Assembly (NCBI RefSeq): GCF_008704425.1
Contig: NZ_CP023696.1
Location: 3,644,501 to 3,708,500, forward strand
Length of the DNA stretch: 64,000 nucleotides
Origin: Streptomyces fradiae ATCC 10745 = DSM 40063
GTDB taxonomy: Bacteria; Actinomycetota; Actinomycetes; Streptomycetales; Streptomycetaceae
Direction of reading: 5' to 3'
In this document: in pieces, positions 54,547 through 62,412 of the stretch
Position numbering within the stretch: the first letter of the stretch is position 1
How the letters are laid out: each line of letters opens with the position of its first letter
Notes under the pieces: generated by a model
What the model was told of the DNA's origin: nothing
Database searches by the model: none
The model's input: only the letters and a program-made list of their open reading frames with translations
Made by a program: the position numbers and the translations under genes

Positions 54547-55088
54547 GTTATGCCTCCGGTGTTCCGTACGGCTTCCACAACCCTGACCAAGTGCCTGGGC
54601 TCACCACCCCCCGCCTCGCACGCCGAATCGCAGCAGCAATCCAGGCCCGAACAAACGGCCTGACCGCTTACCTCGAACACGGCCAGTCGCCGGAACCAGG
54701 GGCCTGACTGCTCCCCATCACGGCCACGGGGAATGGGAAGCACGGCCCGTGGCACACTGCGCAGGCCGCAGGGTGGTCTCGCTGTCGCCTGTGAGCTCCG
54801 GCAAGGCTCTGACCTGCCGTTCTGGTGCAGTTCAGCCCTTCGGTCGCCGCGTAGTCGCGTGCTCCGGTGCACAGTCGGTGGACAAGCGTGCCTGGACGCT
54901 GTGTCAGGCCGCCTCCGGCCGTCCTGCCGAAGCGTGCTCGCCAGACCGCGATGCCCTGAGCCGCTACCGCCTGGACATCGGCGAACCGTAGTCGGCGCGG
55001 TCCGCCGCCGTACGTGCCTGGTCCCTGTCGGCCGGTACGACGCTGCGCGGACGACACGGATGCGGCGTGCGCCTGCCCGGCGCTGCCT
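54547..55088. other. Gene-free stretch between GT and MerR genes
   Basis: I see no convincing coding sequence in these 542 bases on either strand. The GT promoter must lie near its left end. Confidence 0.5.
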
Positions 55089-55841
55089 TCACTGCGGGGC
55101 GTCGTCGCTCTCGCTTTCCGCGGTGTCGTTCTCGACGAGGATGCTGTGGACGCGTCGCAGCACGTCGAGGTGCGCGCGGTTGTAGAACTCGGCCAACGCT
55201 TGCACGGCGACCGACTCCGCAACAGCCCTCTCCCGGTGCGACGCCAGCCCGAGGTCGGCCAGATCAGGGTGATCCCGGTGCTGCCGGCGGACTTCGGGTG
55301 CCATCTGCTCGGCCAGCCGCTGCCGTACGTCGTCGGGAGCGTCCTCGTCGAGCGCCGCGAATTCCGCTTCGAGGTCCGTGCGAGGCCCCGAGAGCTGTTC
55401 TCGGAGCGCTGCCATCGCTTCGGGGGTGAGGATGCTGGAGTAGGCGATCAGCAGGGATCGCTGGGTCTCGGGCAGGTCGTCGGCCAGCGTCTTGAAGTCC
55501 GGGGGCATGTCGAGCGCGGCCCTGTTGTCGATGACGGCCGCCAGGTCCCGCCGCATCCGCCGTCGGCGTTCGATGTCCGCCGCGAGTTCGGCGTCCAGGT
55601 CCCGAAGGATCTGCCGTGCCCTCTCATCACCGCTCTCGACCGCGGGGACGTCTGCGAGGGCCACGCCGAGGTCGGTCAGCCTGCGGATACGCAGCAGGCG
55701 CACCAGATGGCTGACGCCGTATCGCTTGTAGCCGTTGGACGCCCGTTCCGGCTCGTCCAGCAGGCCGATCTCGTGGTAGTGCCGGACGGCCTTCGGCGTC
55801 GTCCCCGCGAGTTCCGCCAGCTGACGGGTACTCCACGCCAC
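55089..55841 (-). CDS. MerR-family regulator
   Basis: A 250-residue regulator. The N-terminal winged helix WSTRQLAELAGTTPKAVRHYHEIGLLDEP...YKRY is a textbook MerR DNA-binding domain. It is followed by a dimerisation helix (LRIRRLTDLGVALADV) and a ~150-residue effector domain rich in Asp/Glu/Arg. No metal-binding cysteines are visible, so the signal is probably a small molecule. GTG 55841 is preceded by GAGGGG. It is divergent from the secreted hydrolase gene, and the two share a mirrored operator (55885-55957). Confidence 0.88.
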   Translation of the reverse strand: MAWSTRQLAELAGTTPKAVRHYHEIGLLDEPERASNGYKRYGVSHLVRLLRIRRLTDLGVALADVPAVESGDERARQILRDLDAELAADIERRRRMRRDLAAVIDNRAALDMPPDFKTLADDLPETQRSLLIAYSSILTPEAMAALREQLSGPRTDLEAEFAALDEDAPDDVRQRLAEQMAPEVRRQHRDHPDLADLGLASHRERAVAESVAVQALAEFYNRAHLDVLRRVHSILVENDTAESESDDAPQ

Positions 55842-55884
55842 CAGGAGCCCCCTCTCCGGGATCGTGCCCGGAGGCCATTGAAAA

Positions 55885-55965
55885 CCCTGCCCCTGGGGCA
55901 CGGTCAACTCCGGTCGGTTCCGGGCCGCCGCCGGTTGACCGTGCCCCAGGGGCAGGGAGTGGGAT
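55885..55965. promoter_or_regulatory. Mirrored MerR operator-promoters
   Basis: Perfect 23-base arms at 55885-55907 and 55935-55957. The right arm begins with a -35 TTGACC (55935-55940). A 19-base spacer holding the dyad TGCCCC-A-GGGGCA follows, then a -10-like TGGGAT (55960-55965). The left arm gives the same arrangement on the minus strand, with -10-like TTCAAT. A 19-base spacer with an internal dyad is the hallmark of MerR-activated promoters. Confidence 0.8.
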
Positions 55966-56007
55966 GGTCGCGACCACGCCCCACGCACCGTTATGCGGAG
56001 ACTGGAC

Positions 56008-57519
56008 ATGAAACGACGAAGCAGTGTCGGCCGAAGCCTGGCCCTCTTGGCGGTCATCGGCCTGGGCGCGTCACTGACCACGGTGCCCGCCACCGCCGAG
56101 GAGACGAGTACGCCTCAGGTGAAGTGGGGCCAGTGCCCCGACCACGTGGTGGCAGAAGCCGCTCCGACCGTACTGCACTGCGCCCATGTGCCCGTGCCGC
56201 TGGACTACGCCCGACCGGAGGGCGAGCAGATCGACCTCACCATCTCCCGGCTCGCCGCCACCGACCCGGACAAGCGGCGCGGCATCCTCATGCTCAACCC
56301 GGGCGGTCCCGGCGGGTCCGGGCTGGCGCTGTCGGCGCTGCTGGTGGCCCAGGGCCTGCCCAGCAGCGTCACCGACCGCTACGACCTGATCGGCATGGAC
56401 ACCCGCGGGATCGGTCATTCCACGCCGGTCAGCTGCGGCTTCACCACAGACAGCCCCTACTACGCCAACATCCCGCCCTATGCGGTCGACGACGCCGCAG
56501 TCACCGCACAGGCGAAAGTCGCTGAGCAGGCAGCCAAGCAGTGCGCGGACAACGACGACGACGGCCGGCTGCGCCACATCACCACCGCGAACACCGCCCG
56601 CGACCTGGACCGGATCCGGGCCGCGCTCGGCGAGGAGAAGACCAGCTACCTGGGCTATTCCTACGGCACGGCACTCGGATCCGCCTACGCGTCGATGTTT
56701 CCCGAGCGTTCCGACCGGATCGTGCTCGACAGCAACATCGGAGACACCCACCTCGACCGCGACGGCATGCGCCGCTACGCACTCGGCATGGAGCAGACCC
56801 TGCCGGACTTCGCGAAGTGGGCCGCCCGCCGGCACGACAGCTACGGTTTGGGCCGCACGCCTGGGCAGGTACGGGCGTCCTACCTCGCCATCGCCGGCAG
56901 GCTCGACAAGGCTCCGGTCGCAGGGATCGACGGCAACATCTTCCGGCTCCTGACATTCGGCCACCTCTTCAAGCAGACGCTGTACCCCAAGCTGGCGCAG
57001 ACCTGGCAGACGCTGCTCGAAGGCGACGCGACGGCGGCCCGCGGTCTGACGGTCGCCCCCGCGGAAACGGCGGACGGCGGGCTGTTGCCGACCGACAACG
57101 CCCTGACCGTGTTCCTCGCCGTCACCTGCAACGACGTCGAGTGGCCCGAGGACGTCAACACCTACCGGCAGGGCGTCGCCGAGGACCGCGAACGCTACCC
57201 GCTGTACGGGGCCGCCACCGCCAACATCACCCCCTGCGCCTTCTGGCCGTACGCCCCCGCCGAACCGCCCGTGGCGGTCGACGCCGAAGGCCCGCGCAAC
57301 GTGCTGCTGCTGCAGAACCGGCGGGACGCGCCGACCCCGCGTCTGGGCGGGAAGATGCTGCGCGAGAAGTTCGGCGACCGTGCCCGGCTGATCAGCGTCG
57401 ACGACAGCGGGCACGGCGTCTACGTCCTGGGCAAGAACTCCTGCGCGTTGAACACCACCACGCGCTACCTCGTAGAGGGCGAGATGCCCGGCAAGGACAT
57501 GTCCTGCCGCGCGGATTGA
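56008..57519 (+). CDS. Secreted alpha/beta hydrolase, tripeptidyl aminopeptidase type
   Basis: A 503-residue exported hydrolase. A signal peptide (MKRRSSVGRSLALLAVIGLGASLTT...ATAEE) precedes the catalytic domain. It has the oxyanion motif LNPGGPGGSG, nucleophile elbow GYSYGTALG (Ser), and a C-terminal TAP-like part with the Asp region RRDAPTP and His in DSGHGVYV. This matches Streptomyces SlpD/SlpE/Tap-like peptidases that trim peptides outside the cell. ATG 56008 has GGAG seven bases upstream; an ATG at 55993 is less likely. Its promoter carries a MerR operator, so expression probably answers the divergent regulator's ligand. Confidence 0.88.
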   Translation: MKRRSSVGRSLALLAVIGLGASLTTVPATAEETSTPQVKWGQCPDHVVAEAAPTVLHCAHVPVPLDYARPEGEQIDLTISRLAATDPDKRRGILMLNPGGPGGSGLALSALLVAQGLPSSVTDRYDLIGMDTRGIGHSTPVSCGFTTDSPYYANIPPYAVDDAAVTAQAKVAEQAAKQCADNDDDGRLRHITTANTARDLDRIRAALGEEKTSYLGYSYGTALGSAYASMFPERSDRIVLDSNIGDTHLDRDGMRRYALGMEQTLPDFAKWAARRHDSYGLGRTPGQVRASYLAIAGRLDKAPVAGIDGNIFRLLTFGHLFKQTLYPKLAQTWQTLLEGDATAARGLTVAPAETADGGLLPTDNALTVFLAVTCNDVEWPEDVNTYRQGVAEDRERYPLYGAATANITPCAFWPYAPAEPPVAVDAEGPRNVLLLQNRRDAPTPRLGGKMLREKFGDRARLISVDDSGHGVYVLGKNSCALNTTTRYLVEGEMPGKDMSCRAD

Positions 57520-57670
57520 GGGCGAACGGGCGGGGGCGGAATGAGCGGGACGGTGTAGCAGGGGGCAGCGGCAGCCCGTACTCGTTCACCAAGCCCGACC
57601 GGGGCGGCATCGTCCCGCTCGCCGGGCTCGGCGCCGGCAGCCCCCGGCATGGTCGGTCGCGGTCCCGTCG

Positions 57671-57708
57671 TGCGTGGGTCCCGGGTTCGAATCCCGATGG
57701 CGGCTCAG
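57671..57708 (+). repeat. attR-like degenerate tRNA-Thr 3' half
   Basis: 35 of 38 bases match the tRNA-Thr anticodon-arm-to-3'-end sequence. One mismatch falls in the acceptor stem (A to T), so it cannot serve as a functional tRNA end. It is probably the original chromosomal tRNA end displaced by the insertion. Confidence 0.7.
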
Positions 57709-57712
57709 TGGG

Positions 57713-57747
57713 AAAGCCCCAGATCGGTTCGTCCGATCTGGGGTTTT
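57713..57747 (+). terminator. Terminator, probably the ancestral tRNA-Thr terminator
   Basis: Arms CCCCAGATCGG and CCGATCTGGGG (57717-57727, 57733-57743), extended by AAA/TTTT. It follows the attR-like site at the same distance that the other terminator follows the intact tRNA. It can also serve the convergent hydrolase gene. Confidence 0.8.
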
Positions 57748-57812
57748 CCGTCTCTGCGGTGTCCGTGCCGGATCACGCCGGGCGGGTGCCGGGGGAGTGG
57801 GGCGCCGCGGGC

Positions 57813-58574
57813 TCAGTTCCGGGGGAGCGTCCGCTGGAGGAAGGCGGTCAGGAGGGCGGTGGTCTCCGCGGGGCGTTCCACGGTGGGGAGGTGGCCCGCC
57901 CAGGGGAGTTCCACGTGGTCGGCAGCCGGGAGGCGGGCGGCGAGGGACACGGCGATGTCGCGGAAGTCGCGCAGGTCGTGGGCGCCCGAGACCACCAGGC
58001 ACGGGGCCGTGACGCGGGCGGGGTCGGCCGGCGGACGGGGTGCGCCGAAGTCCTCCGCCGTCCACTGGAGCTCGAACGCCCGGCGCTGCATCCGGCGGAC
58101 CAGGTCGCGCGTCGCGTCGTCCGCCTCGGGGCCCAGCCAGGTCGCCACGTTCAGCTCCACGGCGCCGTCCAGGTCGTCCGCCTCGAAGAGGGCGTCCTCC
58201 CGCTCGTCGAAGGCGCGCAACTCCGGACCCGGCTCGTGGCCCGGCAGGGCGGTGCAGAACAGGGCCAGGGCGGTGACCGCCTCCGGGCGGGCCGCCGCCG
58301 TCTCGAGGGCGACCCGCCCGCCGTACGAGGAGCCGATCAGCGCGGCCCGTTCGATGCCGAGATGGTCCAGGAGGTCCGCGACGTCGGCCGCGTCGGTGTA
58401 CGGGCGGTCCGCCGCCGGGGAGTCGCCGTGCCCCCGGAAGTCGCACCGCACCACGCGGTACCCGGCGTCGGCCAGGACCGGCCACTGCGGGTCCCACATA
58501 CGGCGGTCGCACACCGTGGAGTGGAGGAGCACCACGGCCGGGCCGGTGCCTGATACGTCGTGAGCGAGAGTCAT
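57813..58574 (-). CDS. Alpha/beta hydrolase
   Basis: A 253-residue hydrolase of the serine alpha/beta type. The oxyanion region is VVLLHSTVCDRRMW. The nucleophile is in LIGSSYGGRVAL (Ser), the Asp region SGAHDLRDF, and the His in LPWAGHLPTVERP. There is no signal peptide, so it should be cytoplasmic. The fold is shared by esterases, lactonases and enol-lactone hydrolases; the substrate cannot be named. It starts at ATG 58574. An 11-bp tandem repeat array begins 14 bases upstream of the start codon, where the promoter should be. Confidence 0.85.
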   Translation of the reverse strand: MTLAHDVSGTGPAVVLLHSTVCDRRMWDPQWPVLADAGYRVVRCDFRGHGDSPAADRPYTDAADVADLLDHLGIERAALIGSSYGGRVALETAAARPEAVTALALFCTALPGHEPGPELRAFDEREDALFEADDLDGAVELNVATWLGPEADDATRDLVRRMQRRAFELQWTAEDFGAPRPPADPARVTAPCLVVSGAHDLRDFRDIAVSLAARLPAADHVELPWAGHLPTVERPAETTALLTAFLQRTLPRN

Positions 58575-58587
58575 CCGGCGGACGTTA

Positions 58588-58686
58588 CCCCGCGGCGGCC
58601 CCGCGGCGGCCCCGCGGCGGCCCCGCGGCGGCCCCGCGGCGGCCCGGTGGAGGCCCGGCGGCGGCCCGGTGGAGGCCCGGCGGCGG
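58588..58686. repeat. Compound tandem repeat: five 11-mers then two 22-mers
   Basis: CCCCGCGGCGG repeats five times without interruption (58588-58642). It is followed by two exact copies of a related 22-base unit (58643-58664, 58665-58686). It lies between the reductase stop and the hydrolase start. Confidence 0.9.
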
Positions 58687-58706
58687 CACCGGATGGGGCG
58701 GCGGAC

Positions 58707-59573
58707 TCAGCGGAGGCTCTCGATGATCCGCGCGAAGCCCTCCTTCCCGTGACCCGCGTCGATCTGGCGCCGGATCAGCTGCTGCACCGCGTCGACCACC
58801 TCGGTGCCGACACCCTGCTCGGCGCTGGCCGCCAGGATGTCGCCGAGGTCCGAGAACTCCAGGCTCTGCTGCCCCGCGACGGTGTAGTCCCCGCCGTCGA
58901 CGACCGCCGCGAACCCCTCAAGACCGCTGGTCATGGCGCTCAGCCACGGCGCCGCCATCCCGGCGAAAGCGCGTGCTGTCATCCCCGACGGAGCCACCAT
59001 CGCGGCGCCGTGCAGGAACCCGGCGAACATGACGTACATGCTCGCGAGCAGGGCCAGGTCGTACAGGGACGCCAACCCGGCGTCCTCGCCGAAGTACGTG
59101 CCCGTGCCCCACAGGTCGAGCACGGTCCGGTACTCCCGGAACACCTCGCCGGAGCCGCTGTACAGGATCGACGAGCCGGGCTTTCCGATCATGTGCGGTA
59201 CGGCCAAGATGCCGCCGTCCAGGTAGGTGGCCCCGGCCGCCGCGGCCCATTCCGCCAGCTCCCGCGACTGCTCGGGGGTCGTCGTGGTGACGTTGACCAG
59301 GGCCCGCCCGGCCAGGTCGAGGGCGAGCGGGTCGAGCACCTCGCGGACGGAGGCGTGGTCCAGCAGGCACACGATCACCAGACGGCCGGCCCGGACGGCG
59401 TCCCGCGCGCTCGCGGCCTCCGTCGCGCCGTGTGCCGCGAGCGCGTCGGCCCAGCCCGGTGTGCGGTTCCAGACCGTCGTCCCGTGTCCCGCCCGCACGA
59501 GGGCTTCCGCCAGGGCGCCGCCCATCGCGCCCAGTCCCAGAACGCTCGCCTGAATGCTGCCGTTCTCCGTCAT
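58707..59573 (-). CDS. Imine-reductase/6PGDH-like NAD(P)-dependent oxidoreductase
   Basis: A 288-residue protein. The N-terminal Rossmann fold VLGLGAMGGALAEALVRAGH is followed by WNRTPGWADAL, where the Arg suggests NADPH. The all-helical C-terminal domain contains LLASMYVMFAGFLHGAAMV. This is the layout of imine reductases and beta-hydroxyacid dehydrogenases. The usual hydroxyacid-dehydrogenase lysine is not seen (GSGEVFREY region), favouring the imine-reductase branch. It is divergent from an HxlR regulator with palindromes between them, so it is probably regulated by it. Confidence 0.83.
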   Translation of the reverse strand: MTENGSIQASVLGLGAMGGALAEALVRAGHGTTVWNRTPGWADALAAHGATEAASARDAVRAGRLVIVCLLDHASVREVLDPLALDLAGRALVNVTTTTPEQSRELAEWAAAAGATYLDGGILAVPHMIGKPGSSILYSGSGEVFREYRTVLDLWGTGTYFGEDAGLASLYDLALLASMYVMFAGFLHGAAMVAPSGMTARAFAGMAAPWLSAMTSGLEGFAAVVDGGDYTVAGQQSLEFSDLGDILAASAEQGVGTEVVDAVQQLIRRQIDAGHGKEGFARIIESLR

Positions 59574-59637
59574 CTCCGGTACCCCTTCGTCGGTTCGCCC
59601 TTCCTTTCGATCCTCGCCCTCGCCGATAGGCTTGACC

Positions 59638-59677
59638 AGTACCGACTAAAGAGTGGGGTACTCACCTGAAGGTAAGT
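59638..59677. promoter_or_regulatory. Candidate HxlR operator palindromes
   Basis: AGTACC (59638) and GGTACT (59657) form one inverted repeat. ACTCACCT (59660) and AGGTAAGT (59670) form a second with one mismatch. Both lie in the 135-base gap between the divergent reductase and hxlR-type genes. Confidence 0.5.
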
Positions 59678-59708
59678 GCCCCTGGCGTTCGCACACCTGG
59701 AGGGGCGC

Positions 59709-60065
59709 ATGGCCGGATCAGCGCGACGGGGGCCCTACTTCTGCGGCATCGACGCGGCGATGGACGTCGTCACGGGCAAGTGGAAGTCGCTGATCCTCTG
59801 GGAGCTGCGGCAGCACGGCCCGCGCCGCTTCGCCGAGTTGCGGCGCGCGCTGCCCGGCGTCAGCGAGAAGATGCTGGTCCAGCACCTGCGCGAGATGGAG
59901 GAGGACGAGCTGGTCCACCGCGAGGTGTACCGCCAGGTGCCGCCGAAGGTCGAGTACTCCCTGACGGAGCACGGCGTCTCCCTCGACAAGGCCCTGGAGG
60001 CACTGGGCGAGTGGGGTGTGGCGCGGATGCGGCGGATCGGGGCGGAGCGGGTCCCCACCGACTGA
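59709..60065 (+). CDS. HxlR-family transcription regulator
   Basis: A 118-residue winged-helix protein of the HxlR/DUF24 type. CGIDAAMDVVTGKWKSLILWELRQHGPRRFAELRRAL opens the family signature, followed by GVSEKMLVQHLREMEEDELVHREVY and a beta wing. The conserved N-terminal cysteine (YFCGIDAAMD) is present; in redox- or aldehyde-sensing members it is the sensor. ATG 59709 has GGAGGGG immediately upstream. It probably regulates the divergent reductase. Confidence 0.9.
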   Translation: MAGSARRGPYFCGIDAAMDVVTGKWKSLILWELRQHGPRRFAELRRALPGVSEKMLVQHLREMEEDELVHREVYRQVPPKVEYSLTEHGVSLDKALEALGEWGVARMRRIGAERVPTD

Positions 60066-60078
60066 GGCCGGGACCGCG

Positions 60079-61422
60079 TCAGGCCGGTATGCCGCCGTCC
60101 GGAGGAGCTGCCGCCAGGTCCGCCAGGGCCCGCAGCGCGCGGGCGAGGTCGTCGCGCTCGGGTGAGGCGAGGCCCAGCCGGACGGCGTTCGGCGCCCGGT
60201 GGGGGTCCGCGGTGAAGGCCGACGCGGGCGTGACGGCGATGCCCTGGCGGGCCGCCGCCGCCACGAACAGGTCGGCCCGCCAGGCCGGGGGCAGGTCCCA
60301 CCAGCAGAAGCACGAACGCGCGGCGGTGCGCGTGGCGAACCCGGACAGGTGGCTGCGGGCCAGCGAGTGCCGGGCCTCGACCTCCGCGCGCTTCGCCCGC
60401 ACCAGCGCGTCCGCCGCGCCCGACGCCTCCCAGCGCGCCGCCGCCTCCAGGGCGAAGCCCGACGGGACCCAGCCGCCGGAGCGGATCGCCGCCTCCACCG
60501 GCCGCGCCAGCCGGTCCGGTACGACGGCGAAGCCCGCGGTCAGGCCGGGCGCGAGGCGCTTGGAGAGGCTGTCCACCACGACCGTCCGCTCCGGCAGGAG
60601 CGCGGCGAGCGGCGGCACGTCGTCGTGGAGGAACGCCCAGACGGCGTCCTCGACGACCGGCACGTCCAGCTCCCGCAGCGTGCCGGCCAGGGCGGCTCGG
60701 CGGGCGGGCGGCACGGTGAGGGACAGCGGGTTGTGCAGCACCGGCTGCAGGTAGACGGCGTGCAGCGGGGCCGAGCGGTGGGCGGCGGCGAGGGCGTCGG
60801 GCCGTATGCCCTCCTCGTCCATGGCCAGCGGGACGACGGTGACGCCGAGGCGGGCCGCGAGTGACGTCAGCACCGGGTACGTCAGCTCCTCGGCGCCGAG
60901 CCGCCCGCCCGGCGGGACCAGCGCGGCCACGGCGGCCGAGATGGCCTGGCGGCCGTTGCCCGTGAACAGCACCTGGTCGGGCCGGGGCCGCCAGTCCGCG
61001 CGGGCCAGCAGCCGGGCGGCCGACGCGCGGGCGTCCGCGGTGCCGGTCGCGCCGACCGGGCGCAGCGCGCCGTCCAGCACGTCGGTGCGCAGCAGTCCGG
61101 TGAGCGCCTCGGCGAGGAGGGCCGCCTGGCCGGGCACCGCCGGGTGGTTCAGCTCCAGATTGATCCGCAGCGGTGGCGGATCGCTCAGCGCGGGGCCGGC
61201 CGGGGGCGTCGTCGCCGCGCGGACGAACGTACCGCGCCCGACCTCGCCGACCGTCAGCCCGCGCCGCGCCAGCTCCTGGTAGACGCGGGCCGCCGTGGAC
61301 GCGGCGATGCCCCTGTCGCGGGCGAACCGCCGCAGCGGAGGCAGCCGGTCGCCCGGTCTGAGCCGTCCCGTTGTGATGTCCACCGCGACCGCGTCGGCCA
61401 CCTTCCGGTACTGGTCCTGCAC
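60079..61422 (-). CDS. MocR-type GntR regulator with aminotransferase domain
   Basis: A 447-residue fusion. The N-terminal GntR winged helix (QYRKVADAVAVDITTGRLRPGDRLPPLRRFARDRGIAASTAARVYQEL) is joined to a fold-type I aminotransferase-like domain. The PLP lysine motif is VVVDSLSKRLAPGLTAGF; FTGNGRQAI and LQPVLHNP are also present. MocR proteins use PLP and an amine or amino acid as signal. I chose GTG 61422, which has AAGGGGA at good spacing; GTG 61431 is the alternative. It is divergent from a LysE-type exporter across an array of TTGCAC/GCAATG sites, so it likely controls that exporter. Confidence 0.87.
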   Translation of the reverse strand: MQDQYRKVADAVAVDITTGRLRPGDRLPPLRRFARDRGIAASTAARVYQELARRGLTVGEVGRGTFVRAATTPPAGPALSDPPPLRINLELNHPAVPGQAALLAEALTGLLRTDVLDGALRPVGATGTADARASAARLLARADWRPRPDQVLFTGNGRQAISAAVAALVPPGGRLGAEELTYPVLTSLAARLGVTVVPLAMDEEGIRPDALAAAHRSAPLHAVYLQPVLHNPLSLTVPPARRAALAGTLRELDVPVVEDAVWAFLHDDVPPLAALLPERTVVVDSLSKRLAPGLTAGFAVVPDRLARPVEAAIRSGGWVPSGFALEAAARWEASGAADALVRAKRAEVEARHSLARSHLSGFATRTAARSCFCWWDLPPAWRADLFVAAAARQGIAVTPASAFTADPHRAPNAVRLGLASPERDDLARALRALADLAAAPPDGGIPA

Positions 61423-61449
61423 TCCGGACACTCCCCTTCCGCGCTCCAC

Positions 61450-61503
61450 ATTGCACCGAGTGCAATGTTTGCATTGCTCTGAGTGGTGGTCGGTCCCTAT
61501 GCT
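61450..61503 (+). promoter_or_regulatory. MocR operator overlapping the lysE-type promoter
   Basis: ATTGCAC-N3-GTGCAAT (61450-61466) overlaps GCAATG-N4-CATTGC (61462-61477). The second palindrome runs into a -35 TTGCTC (61474-61479), which is 18 bases from a -10 TATGCT (61498-61503) for the exporter gene. Bound regulator would block or recruit polymerase here. Confidence 0.65.
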
Positions 61504-61544
61504 CGTCCCGTCCGAAGGCGTGCACGTCGAGGGGGGCAGGCATC

Positions 61545-62195
61545 GTGGTGGACGGCAGCGCACTGCTGGGGGTCTTCGTCGTGGCGCTCGGCATGGTGCT
61601 CACCCCGGGGCCGAACATGATCTACCTCGTCTCCCGCTCCCTCACCCAGGGGCGCCGGGCCGGAGTCGTCTCGCTCGGCGGTGTCGCCGTCGGATTCCTC
61701 GTCTACCTGGTGGCCACCAACCTCGGCCTGTCCGTGCTCTTCGTGGCCGTCCCCGAGCTCTACCTCCTCGTGAAGCTCGCCGGGGCCGCGTACCTCGGCT
61801 GGCTCGCCTGGTGTGCCCTGCGCCCCGGCGGCGTGTCCGTCTTCACCCCGCAGGACGTGCCGCCGGACTCGCGCCGCAGGCTCTTCACGATGGGGCTGAT
61901 GACCAGCCTGCTCAACCCCAAGATCGCCATCATGTACCTGTCCCTCATCCCCCAGTTCGTCGACGTCGAGGACGGGCACGTACTCGCCCAGGGGCTCCTT
62001 CTCGGCGCCGTGCAGGTCGCGGTGAGCGTCGCCGTCAACCTCGCGATCGTCGTCGCCGCGGGCGCGATCGCCGTCTTCCTCGCCCGCCACCCCGCCTGGC
62101 TGCGGACCCAGCGGTACGCCATGGGCGCCGTCCTGGGCGCGCTCGCCGTCACCCTCGCCGCGGACACCTCCACGCCCCGTGCCGCGGCACGCTGA
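61545..62195 (+). CDS. LysE/RhtB-family amino-acid exporter
   Basis: A 216-residue inner-membrane protein with six hydrophobic helices. The family motif lies in VVALGMVLTPGPNMIYLVSRSLTQGRRAGVVSLGG, and the second conserved segment is LLNPKIAIMYLSLIPQFV. It exports amino acids or similar small molecules. The start is GTG 61545 (or the adjacent GTG 61548). It is divergent from the MocR regulator, a common pairing for export induced by an accumulating amino compound. Confidence 0.9.
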   Translation: MVDGSALLGVFVVALGMVLTPGPNMIYLVSRSLTQGRRAGVVSLGGVAVGFLVYLVATNLGLSVLFVAVPELYLLVKLAGAAYLGWLAWCALRPGGVSVFTPQDVPPDSRRRLFTMGLMTSLLNPKIAIMYLSLIPQFVDVEDGHVLAQGLLLGAVQVAVSVAVNLAIVVAAGAIAVFLARHPAWLRTQRYAMGAVLGALAVTLAADTSTPRAAAR

Positions 62196-62222
62196 TCACC
62201 GCCCCTCCGACGCCCTGGGCCC

Positions 62223-62254
62223 GATGTCCCGATGTCCGGATGTCCCGATGTCCG
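62223..62254. repeat. 8-bp tandem repeat GATGTCCC/GATGTCCG, four copies
   Basis: GATGTCC starts at 62223, 62231, 62239 and 62247, with alternating C and G as the eighth base. It lies in the convergent gap after the exporter gene. Confidence 0.85.
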
Positions 62255-62320
62255 GAAGCCTTGGTGTCCTGGTGTCCCGTCCTCTGGATGGTGGCCGATG
62301 GGGCGTGATCGCGGGAGCCC

Positions 62321-62377
62321 TGTGGACAACCGCGGGTAAGCGTCGCGGCCCCCTGTGGACAACCACAGGGGGCCGCG
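62321..62377. terminator. Bidirectional terminator hairpin with DnaA-box sequence
   Basis: Perfect 15-bp arms (62344-62358, 62363-62377) with loop ACAA, placed between convergent genes. The loop and upper stem spell TGTGGACAA (62354-62362), the complement of the DnaA box TTGTCCACA. A second copy is at 62321-62329. Confidence 0.65.
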
Positions 62378-62412
62378 GGAGGCGCCCTCGGAAGGCCGCG
62401 TGCACGGGTGGG

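Larger units (their letters stand above)
50593..57708. mobile_element. Decayed integrative island at tRNA-Thr
   Basis: The segment is bounded by the tRNA-Thr 3' half and a 38-base degenerate copy of it. Each is followed by its own hairpin terminator with a T-run. Inside are lower-GC stretches, three genes with TTA codons, and no gene of the conserved block. No integrase, excisionase or replication gene is recognisable, so the element can probably no longer move. Confidence 0.7.

Noticed and set aside
54733-55185. Small plus-strand frames between the GT and MerR genes
   Set aside because: No ribosome binding site, no recognisable motif, and Arg/Pro/Ser-biased composition typical of noncoding frames in high-GC DNA.
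57640-57708. A second functional tRNA gene
   Set aside because: Only the anticodon-arm-to-3' portion is present. The 5' acceptor strand and D arm are missing, and the acceptor base is mutated.
62321-62377. Replication origin, from paired DnaA-box 9-mers
   Set aside because: Only two boxes, no dnaA/dnaN or box cluster, and the site is part of a terminator hairpin between convergent genes.
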